64,000 nt of DNA, taken from contig NZ_JACHNF010000001.1 of NCBI RefSeq assembly GCF_014205295.1, positions 5,518,001-5,582,000 on the forward strand. The letters run 5' to 3'. Below are positions 50,689 to 57,130 of this stretch, piece by piece (positions within the stretch are counted from its first letter, which is position 1; each line of letters begins with the position of its first letter). A program made the translations under genes and the position numbers. Under the pieces are notes generated by a model. The model ran no database searches. It worked only from the letters and a program-made list of their open reading frames with translations, and was not told the origin of the DNA. The DNA comes from Kribbella solani (GTDB lineage Bacteria; Actinomycetota; Actinomycetes; Propionibacteriales; Kribbellaceae).

Positions 50689-50721
50689 GGGTTGCCCCCT
50701 GGAAATTCGAGGGGGCAACCC
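50689..50721. repeat. REP-like hairpin, copy B
   Basis: GGGTTGCCCCCT (50689-50700) pairs with AGGGGGCAACCC (50710-50721) around GGAAATTCG. The stem is identical to copy A at 38125 and the loop differs at one base. TTCGAGGGGGCA follows at 50726-50737, and a weaker related block, TTGAAGGGGCATCCCC, precedes it at 50664. It lies between the lysR stop and the 75-aa gene. Confidence 0.85.
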
Positions 50722-50746
50722 GTCGTTCGAGGGGGCAGGCTGCTGG

Positions 50747-50974
50747 TCAGGAGCGCGCGGCCGGTGCCTCGCCCAGCGCGACGCGGAGATGCTCGCTGAG
50801 TACCTGCAGATGGTTCCGGATCACGCTCACGAAGAGGTCCGGTCCGGCCCAGGTCAGGTCGCCGCCTGCTGATGCGTACGCGGCGATCGGCCGCGGCATG
50901 TCGATCCCAGCGTCGAGCGCCTTCCGCTCGAACGCCATCGCAACCGCCACCTCATCTGACGTCGGTGTGTACAA
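50747..50974 (-). CDS. 75-aa hypothetical protein
   Basis: Read from TTG at 50974 with GGAGGG five bases upstream. The product has no membrane helix and no recognised family; it contains AMAFERKALDAGIDMPRPIAAYA and a C-terminal helix VIRNHLQVLSEHLRVALGEA. It lies 45 bp after the ceramidase-fold gene on the same strand and may be the last member of that operon. The rare start codon makes this call moderate. Confidence 0.5.
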   Translation of the reverse strand: MYTPTSDEVAVAMAFERKALDAGIDMPRPIAAYASAGGDLTWAGPDLFVSVIRNHLQVLSEHLRVALGEAPAARS

Positions 50975-51019
50975 GATCCCTCCACTACAACCGTCGGCTC
51001 GGGGCGTACGCCGGGGGTG

Positions 51020-52357
51020 TCAGGTGTTCATGAAGTCGGCGGCTTGTTTGATCAGGTGGTTTGTGGTGGGTTGGTCGAAGAAGGTGATGAGGGCTTCGTA
51101 GGTGCCGGCTTCGGCGGCTGAGGGGTCTACTACGTAGCCGTAGTAGCCGTCGGTGTAGCCGATTACTCGGGTGATGGGGTGGGTGCTGTCCGACTGGAGG
51201 CAGGCGCCGTGGACGGCGAAGAGTTCTACTGGGAGGTTGATCCAGCAGACGTCGCCGAAGGTGACCGTGCTGACGGACAGGTCCAGCGCGGGTGGGAGGT
51301 TGGCGGCGGCCATCAGGGCTTGGCCGCGGGCTCCGTCGAGGCGGGTTTGGGTGATGCGGCCGGAGGGGTCGTCGGCGGCAGCGGCGCGGGTTTCGGCGGC
51401 AGGGGCGCGGGTTTCGGTGGCGGTGACGCGGGTTTCGGCGGCGGTGGCGGGCAGGTTTGCCTGCTCGGTGGTCGACAGCACCGCCTGCTCGGCGGCGGTG
51501 ACGAGTTTTTCGGATTCGTCGGCGGGTGGGATGCTCCGGACCGGCAGGGTGAGGGTGGTACGGCGGATGGCCGGCGCGGATTGTGGCAGCTCGAGGCCCG
51601 GTTGGGTGAGCGCTTCGCGGACCCGGCCGGCCAGGAGTGAACCGAGTCGGGTGACCTCGGCCGCGCCACGGCCTTGCCGGGTGAACCGCGGGCTGACGTC
51701 ACCCGCGGCGCCCTGAAGGAACCCGACGACGGCCGGCGCCAGCGCGGCCCGCGCCGCCCCGGGCCAGTCGGCGGAGTACTGCATGTTCTCCGGACCGTAC
51801 GTGGTCGGATGGCAAGCGAAGTCCAGCAGTACGGCCTCGAGCGAGCCGGATCGTGAGTGCAACGCGAGGATGCCGGCGGTGTTGTCGTGCGGACCGTTCT
51901 TCCGGTGCCGGTTGGTGCCGACGCCGATGACCTCGATCGAACGCCACGACGCGCTGACCGGCTGCCGCTCCAACCGGACCGCGCGGACCGCACCGACCAA
52001 CGAGTCGATCAGGTCGCGTTCGCGCTCGGCCGGGATCACCGGGTGGATCTCGCCGGTCCACCCGGACGGGCCGGAGTGGGTGTGCGATGCGGACACGACG
52101 ACGTGCGACGGCGGGATGCCGGCCGCGGCGCCGGCGGCTTCGGCCAGCTCGGCGCACAGTTGGTGACCGGCGGCGATCGCATCGAGGGTGAGCCACAGTA
52201 CGCCGGGATCGTCGGCCGTCGACAGCCAGATCAGGGTGGCGTTGAGTGGGTCCGCGGTGCCGGTGGACAGGCCGGCGCGGGCGGCGTACCCGTCGAGTCG
52301 GTGGCCCGGTGGTGGGGTCACGTCGAGGGCGGTCGCGGCCAGGAGGAGGTCAGTCAT
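51020..52357 (-). CDS. Neutral ceramidase-fold hydrolase in a sugar transport operon
   Basis: 445 aa from the ATG at 52357. The neutral/alkaline non-lysosomal ceramidase N-terminal domain is clear: ASHTHSGPSGW (zinc His ligands), ACHPTTYGP...YSADWPG, and GAAGDVSPRF, where ceramidases carry the catalytic Ser. It lacks the usual second ceramidase domain and has no signal peptide, so it is shorter and cytoplasmic. A linker near residues 310-330 holds three 7-residue repeats ending in ETR. The gene overlaps the upstream permease gene by 4 bp. The family cuts amide bonds of ceramides; here the operon suggests an N-acyl sugar or similar amide, an inference. Confidence 0.85.
   Translation of the reverse strand: MTDLLLAATALDVTPPPGHRLDGYAARAGLSTGTADPLNATLIWLSTADDPGVLWLTLDAIAAGHQLCAELAEAAGAAAGIPPSHVVVSASHTHSGPSGWTGEIHPVIPAERERDLIDSLVGAVRAVRLERQPVSASWRSIEVIGVGTNRHRKNGPHDNTAGILALHSRSGSLEAVLLDFACHPTTYGPENMQYSADWPGAARAALAPAVVGFLQGAAGDVSPRFTRQGRGAAEVTRLGSLLAGRVREALTQPGLELPQSAPAIRRTTLTLPVRSIPPADESEKLVTAAEQAVLSTTEQANLPATAAETRVTATETRAPAAETRAAAADDPSGRITQTRLDGARGQALMAAANLPPALDLSVSTVTFGDVCWINLPVELFAVHGACLQSDSTHPITRVIGYTDGYYGYVVDPSAAEAGTYEALITFFDQPTTNHLIKQAADFMNT
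51381..51443. repeat. Three 21-bp tandem repeats inside the ceramidase-fold gene
   Basis: Each unit contains GCGGGTTTCGG and encodes seven residues of the form x-A-x-E-T-R-x. They expand a low-complexity Ala/Glu/Thr/Arg linker without breaking the frame. Length variation between strains would be expected. Confidence 0.75.
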
Positions 52358-53184
52358 TTGAGGGCTCCCGCGGTCATGCCGGCGCTGATCTGGCGATGGA
52401 ATCCAAGATATACGGCCAGGACCGGAATTATCGAGATGGTGAGTCCGGCGAACAGCCCGGAGAAGTCGCTGTGGTAGCCCTGAGTGACCGCGATGCTGGC
52501 CAGGCCCTGGGTGACCAGGTACCGCTTCTCGTCGGTGTTGAGCACCAGCGGCAGCAGGTATTCGTTCCACATGCCGAGGAACTGGAAAATGCCGATGCTG
52601 ACCAGACCGGGTCTGGCCAGCGGCAGCATGATGCGAAAGAGCACACCCCAATGAGAACACCCGTCCACAAGTCCCGCCTCAGCCAGTTCCTTCGACTGCG
52701 TCCGGAAGAAGGCCGTCAGGAAGAACACCGAGAACGACATCCCGTGCGCCGCGTACACCAGGATCAGTCCGAGGTACGTGTTCAGCAGCCCCAGGTTCTG
52801 GACCACGAAGAACAGCGGCACCAGGGCCAGGAACCCGGGAAACACCATCCCCGCGACGAACACGTAGTACAGCGGCCGCGAACCCGGGAACTCGAACCGC
52901 GCCAGCACGTACGCGACCGCCGACGACAGCAGCAGGGTCAGTACGACGCCACCGAGTACGACGATCACGCTGTTGAAGAAGTACGTACCGATGTGTGACT
53001 CGTTCCAGGCCCGCGAGAAGTTGTCCCAGCGCCACCGGGTCGGCAGGCTCCACGGGCTGGTGAAGATGTCCTGGTCGGACTTGAACGAGCTGAGCACCGC
53101 CCACAGCAGCGGGAACACGACCATCGCGCCCCACACCAGCAGGAACCCCTGCGACACGCCACCCAGCACCCGGCCGCGAACCAT
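52354..53184 (-). CDS. Carbohydrate ABC transporter permease (MalG-like)
   Basis: 276 aa, six helices. The EAA loop appears as ELAEAGLVDGCSHWGVLFRIMLPLARPGLVS (relatives: EAAxxDGA...P), and the C-terminus ends QISAGMTAGALK, standard for CUT1 MalG proteins. It partners with the MalF-like protein 14 bp upstream. Its stop overlaps the start of the ceramidase-fold gene. Confidence 0.93.
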   Translation of the reverse strand: MVRGRVLGGVSQGFLLVWGAMVVFPLLWAVLSSFKSDQDIFTSPWSLPTRWRWDNFSRAWNESHIGTYFFNSVIVVLGGVVLTLLLSSAVAYVLARFEFPGSRPLYYVFVAGMVFPGFLALVPLFFVVQNLGLLNTYLGLILVYAAHGMSFSVFFLTAFFRTQSKELAEAGLVDGCSHWGVLFRIMLPLARPGLVSIGIFQFLGMWNEYLLPLVLNTDEKRYLVTQGLASIAVTQGYHSDFSGLFAGLTISIIPVLAVYLGFHRQISAGMTAGALK

Positions 53185-53198
53185 CCAGCGCTCCCCAC

Positions 53199-54089
53199 TC
53201 AGTACTCGACCCGCTCGCGCCGGGTCAGCCGGAACGTGAGCAGGGTCAGGATCATGTTGATCAGGAACAAGGTGACGCCGATCGCGGACGCGTACCCGAA
53301 TTTTCCGTACGTGAACGCGTTCGTGTACATGTACAGCGAGATCACCTGGGTCGCGTCGTCCGGCCCGCCGGGACCGACGGACAGGATCTTGACCAGCGCG
53401 AACAGGTCCAGCGCGCCGATCACCTGGAACGCGAGCGCGGTCTGCACCGTGTTCCAGATCAGCGGCAGCGTCACCCGCCGGAACGACTGCACCGCGCCGG
53501 CCCCGTCGAGCGTCGCCGCCTCGTACAGTTCACGCGGGATCGCCGCCATCGCGGCCGTGAACAGCACGACGTAGAACCCGACGCCGCCCCAAACCACCAC
53601 GGCCATGATCGACCCGAGCGCGGTCTTGCCGTCGCCGAGCCACAACCGGGCCAGCCCGTCCAGCCCGATCGCCCGCAGGAACCCGTTCAGCAGCCCGTTC
53701 CGCGGCTCGAAGACGAACTGCCACAGCACGCCGATGATCGCGATCGACAGGACGCCCGGGAAGAAGTACACGACCTTGTAGATCCGCGCCCCCGGTACGC
53801 CGCCCTGGTAGTTCAGCGCGGCGGAGAAGAACAGGGACAGCGTGACGATGATGACCGGCAGCGAAACCAGCAGGAACAGGTTGTGCCGCAGCGCCACCCA
53901 GAACACCGAGTCGTGGAACAGCGTGACGAAGTTCCCGAAGCCGATGTACTGATAGCTCGCCGAAAGCCCTTCCCAGTTCGTGAACGCGATCGGGAACGCC
54001 TGCACGTACGGAGAGACCACGAACACCGCGTACACGGCCAGCGGTACCGCCAGCAGGCTGACGATGAACCGGTACTTCCCGTGGTGCAT
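53199..54089 (-). CDS. Carbohydrate ABC transporter permease (MalF-like)
   Basis: 296 aa from the ATG at 54089, which shares one base with the stop of the binding-protein gene. Six helices; the EAA loop is IPRELYEAATLDGAGAVQSFRRVTLPLIWNT. With the MalG-like partner it forms the CUT1 membrane channel. No ATPase gene is in this operon, which suggests use of a shared MsiK-type ATPase encoded elsewhere, as known for chitobiose and other oligosaccharide transporters in Streptomyces. Confidence 0.93.
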   Translation of the reverse strand: MHHGKYRFIVSLLAVPLAVYAVFVVSPYVQAFPIAFTNWEGLSASYQYIGFGNFVTLFHDSVFWVALRHNLFLLVSLPVIIVTLSLFFSAALNYQGGVPGARIYKVVYFFPGVLSIAIIGVLWQFVFEPRNGLLNGFLRAIGLDGLARLWLGDGKTALGSIMAVVVWGGVGFYVVLFTAAMAAIPRELYEAATLDGAGAVQSFRRVTLPLIWNTVQTALAFQVIGALDLFALVKILSVGPGGPDDATQVISLYMYTNAFTYGKFGYASAIGVTLFLINMILTLLTFRLTRRERVEY

Positions 54090-55456
54090 CAGGCGTGGAA
54101 CTTCTTGATCGACGGGTCCTTGGCGGTGTCGTCGGCGTACTTCTGCATCTGCTTGCTCCACTCGTCCGGCGTGACCTCGCGGTTCATCAGCGCGGCCATC
54201 GCCTTGTCCGAGTTGTCCAGCAGCTTCTTGTACCAGAGCCGGAACTGCCAGTCCGCGAACATGTTCGTACCGGCTGCCTCGATCACTGCCTGCATGGACT
54301 TGTTCGCCGACGACAGTTCGACGCCGTCGCTGGCGCCTTTGACCACGGTCAGTGACTTGGTCACCTTGGTGAAGTTCTGCATGCACTGCTTGGACAGGAT
54401 GATCCGCAGCAGTTCCATCCCACCCTGCGGGTTCTTCGCCTTCGCCGGCACGATCAGCGCGCCGCCCGGTCCGCCGGTGACGGTCTCAAATGGTGCCTTG
54501 TCCGCCGCCGACAGACCCGGCACCGGGACCATCGTCATGCCCAGGTCCTTCGGGGCGATCGCGCCGAGCTCGTTCTCCAGCCAGCCGCCGCACGGGATGA
54601 AGACGGCCTTGCCCTGCGCCCAGTACGTCTGCGACTGCGTGTGTGAGAGCGCTTGCGAGCCCTCCAGCAGGTAGCCCTTCGCGGCCAGCTCCTGGTACCC
54701 CTCGGCGGCCGCGATCAGGGCCGGATCACGCCACGCGTTCGGTTCGAGGTTGTCGACCTTCTTCTTCAGATCCGGCCCGGCGGCCTTGTACGCGGTCATC
54801 AGCATCGGGTTGGTCAGGTACCCGGGGAACTTGCCCTGGTACGTCCACGGCGCGATGCCGGTCTTCTTGATCTCCGCGCAGAGCGCGAGCATTTCGTCCC
54901 AGTGCTTCGGGTACGTCCAACCGTGCTTGTCCAGCAGCGGTTTGCTGTACCAGATCCCGCCGACGCCGAACACGTACGGCATCTCGTACTTCACGCCGTC
55001 GTACCGCCCGGCTTCGGCGACGCCCGGGAGCAGCGTGTCGCGGACCTTCTTGCCGGGTTCGTCGTACGCGTCCAGGTCGAGCAGCGGGCCGAGGTCCATG
55101 ACCTGCTTCTGCGCGGCGAGCGTAGCGCCGTCGAGGCCGACGTTCTCGATCAGGTCGGGCGGGTTGCCCTGGATGAAGCGTGGCTGCAGCTGCTGCTGGA
55201 GCTGCTGCCCGCTGGTCAGCTTCACGTCCGCCTTGGGGAACTCCTTGCGGTAGAGGTCCAGCGGCATCGTGGTCCATTCCTTGCCGTAGCCGCCGTCGAA
55301 GTTGAAGAACTCCAGCGGCTTGCTGCCGTCCACCGAGGTCCCGGTCCCGGCGGCCGCGGTCTTGTCCTGGACCGGCTTCGCGCAGGCGGCGAGGGTGGCG
55401 ACGGCGGAGCCGGCCAGCGCGGCGCGGAGCAGGGTACGACGGTCGACCTCGATCAT
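54089..55456 (-). CDS. NgcE-like sugar-binding lipoprotein (GlcNAc/chitobiose type)
   Basis: 455 aa. The N-terminus DRRTLLRAALAGSAVATLAAC joins a twin-Arg signal with a lipobox (Cys near 25), so it is an exported lipoprotein. The region FFNFDGGYGKEW...ADVKLTSGQQLQQQLQPRFIQGNPPDLIEN resembles the NgcE group, which binds N-acetylglucosamine and diacetylchitobiose, more than general maltose-type proteins. The gene is first in the operon with two permeases, and NanE and an amino-sugar kinase lie next door, which supports an amino-sugar ligand. A DasR-like site sits about 105 bp upstream. Confidence 0.87.
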   Translation of the reverse strand: MIEVDRRTLLRAALAGSAVATLAACAKPVQDKTAAAGTGTSVDGSKPLEFFNFDGGYGKEWTTMPLDLYRKEFPKADVKLTSGQQLQQQLQPRFIQGNPPDLIENVGLDGATLAAQKQVMDLGPLLDLDAYDEPGKKVRDTLLPGVAEAGRYDGVKYEMPYVFGVGGIWYSKPLLDKHGWTYPKHWDEMLALCAEIKKTGIAPWTYQGKFPGYLTNPMLMTAYKAAGPDLKKKVDNLEPNAWRDPALIAAAEGYQELAAKGYLLEGSQALSHTQSQTYWAQGKAVFIPCGGWLENELGAIAPKDLGMTMVPVPGLSAADKAPFETVTGGPGGALIVPAKAKNPQGGMELLRIILSKQCMQNFTKVTKSLTVVKGASDGVELSSANKSMQAVIEAAGTNMFADWQFRLWYKKLLDNSDKAMAALMNREVTPDEWSKQMQKYADDTAKDPSIKKFHA

Positions 55457-55559
55457 GATGGGTGCGTCCTCTCACGGCCGGTTGGGCACTGGCTGGGACA
55501 TGGATACGCCCGGCGGCCGCCCACGCGGAAGAGGATTCGATCCCGATCGACAAGATGGA

Positions 55560-55580
55560 CTAGACCACTGATCTGGTCTA
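55560..55580. promoter_or_regulatory. DasR-like operator upstream of the transport operon
   Basis: TAGACCA (55561-55567) and TGGTCTA (55574-55580) form a perfect inverted repeat with a 6-bp spacer. The minus strand reads AGTGGTCTAG at 55569-55560, matching half of the Streptomyces DasR consensus as I recall it. The site spans the stop codon of nanE and lies about 105 bp before the binding-protein gene. Confidence 0.6.
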
Positions 55581-56246
55581 CGGCAGCGGCATCGCGCCAG
55601 CCAGCCGGGCGGTCAGGTCCATCGGGTTGGTGATCGCGTGCCCGACCACCACCGCGTACGCGCCCGCATCGCACACCCTGCGGACGTCCGCGGGGGTCCG
55701 AATCCTGCCTTCGGCAACGATCGGGCAGTCCAGCTTCGCCGCGAGTTGCCGGACCAGTTCGACGTCAGGTCCGGCCGGCGGACGGCCATTGGTATAGCCC
55801 GACAGGGTCGTCGCGACCAGGTCGGCGCCCGCGTCCCGGGCCGCCAGACCGGCGTCCAGGGTGTCCACGTCGGCCATCACCGGTACGCCGAGCTCGGCGT
55901 GGATGCGGTCGATCTGACCGGCCAACGGGCGGCCGTCCGGGCGCGGTCGCAAGGTCGCGTCGAGCGCGACCAGGTCGGCTCCGGCGGCGACGGCACCGGC
56001 GGCGGCCTCGTACGTCGGGGTGATGAACACGCCGGCCGGATCGCCGAGTTTGTGGATGCCGATGATCGGCAGGTCGGTGACCGCGCGGATCGCCGCGATG
56101 TCGTCCGGTCCGTTCGCCCGGATCGCGCCGGCCCCGCCTGCCGCGGCGGCCTGGGCCATCAGCGCCATCCCGGCCGGGCCGTACAGGGGATTCTCGGGAC
56201 CTGCCTGACAGGACACCACCAGGGTGCCCGGAGCGAGCGCTCTCAT
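55578..56246 (-). CDS. nanE: N-acetylmannosamine-6-phosphate 2-epimerase
   Basis: 222 aa, a TIM-barrel epimerase. Motifs: VVSCQA...NPLYG near the N-terminus, GAIRANG, IIGIHK, DATLRPRP, MADVDTL, TTLSGYT, VAEGRI and AVVVGHAIT. The enzyme interconverts ManNAc-6-phosphate and GlcNAc-6-phosphate. It is the last gene of the hydrolase-kinase-nanE unit and overlaps the kinase gene by 4 bp. No sialic acid lyase (NanA) is nearby, so ManNAc rather than sialate may be the entry point; this is inference. Confidence 0.94.
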   Translation of the reverse strand: MRALAPGTLVVSCQAGPENPLYGPAGMALMAQAAAAGGAGAIRANGPDDIAAIRAVTDLPIIGIHKLGDPAGVFITPTYEAAAGAVAAGADLVALDATLRPRPDGRPLAGQIDRIHAELGVPVMADVDTLDAGLAARDAGADLVATTLSGYTNGRPPAGPDVELVRQLAAKLDCPIVAEGRIRTPADVRRVCDAGAYAVVVGHAITNPMDLTARLAGAMPLP

Positions 56247-57130
56247 CGACGGTAGGTCACGATCAGATCCGCGTACGTCCCGGTCGGACCGGTGGCGAGC
56301 CGTTCGGCACCGTCGAGCGAGTTACCGGCCGCCGGGATGAGCCGGGCGCGGGCGGGCAGGGCCGCGCGGACCGGTGTCAGTAGTTGCTCGCCCGCTCCGG
56401 CGAACAGTCCGCCGACACACGCGACCGGCACCGGTCCTTCACCCGCGAGCTGCGCGACCGCCGCGCCGATCGTCTCGGCGATGTCACCAGCGGCGCGTAC
56501 GAGCACATCGTGCGCGACCGGATCACCTTCCGCGGCACAACGCAGTACTTCCGGGGCGAAGCGGGCCACGTCGTCCACCAACGTCGACGAGCGGTAGAGC
56601 AGCACCGGGTCGATCGCGGTGTCGGCCAGTTTGGTGACCGGTCCACGTCCGTCCCGCGCCCGCTGCACGGCCACCAGTCCGGCCCGGCCGATCGCGAACG
56701 CGCTCCCGGCATCACCGAACAGGTACCCGTGCCCGTCCAGCTTCCGCCAGGTCCCGTCCCGGTCGACCGCGAGACACACCAAACCGGTGCCTGCGGCAAC
56801 CACCACGCCGTACCCCGCGGGCAACGCGCCGGCATGCGCGGTCACCATGTCCTGCGTCAGCCGCACCTCGTCCGCGTCCAGCAGTTCACCAACCTGCCCC
56901 GCGAACCGCTCCGCAACTCCCGGAGCCTGTGGATAACCGGTGAGACCCAAGGCGACCACGTCCACCGGCCCCTGCAACTCAACCTCGGCCGCCGCGACCC
57001 GAATCGCGTCCAGCATCCGCATCAGCGCGTCCGGCCCATGCGTGTACCCCGGCCCGGTTCCCGTTCGCGCCGAAGCCGCCACCCGAAGCCGAAGCGCGGA
57101 CTGCCCACCATCGATAGCAATGCGGTTCAT
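56243..57130 (-). CDS. N-acetylhexosamine kinase, BadF/BadG ATPase family
   Basis: 295 aa from the ATG at 57130 overlapping the upstream stop by 4 bp (the frame stays open upstream but reads as shadow). RIAIDGGQS is the phosphate-1 motif, VVVAAGTGLVCLAV the phosphate-2 motif, and GHGYLFGDAGSAFAIGRAG matches the NAGK-type loop; VACVGGLFAGA is the adenosine motif. Relatives phosphorylate GlcNAc. Next to nanE, a ManNAc or GlcNAc kinase is the likely role, giving the 6-phosphate in the cytoplasm. Confidence 0.88.
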   Translation of the reverse strand: MNRIAIDGGQSALRLRVAASARTGTGPGYTHGPDALMRMLDAIRVAAAEVELQGPVDVVALGLTGYPQAPGVAERFAGQVGELLDADEVRLTQDMVTAHAGALPAGYGVVVAAGTGLVCLAVDRDGTWRKLDGHGYLFGDAGSAFAIGRAGLVAVQRARDGRGPVTKLADTAIDPVLLYRSSTLVDDVARFAPEVLRCAAEGDPVAHDVLVRAAGDIAETIGAAVAQLAGEGPVPVACVGGLFAGAGEQLLTPVRAALPARARLIPAAGNSLDGAERLATGPTGTYADLIVTYRR

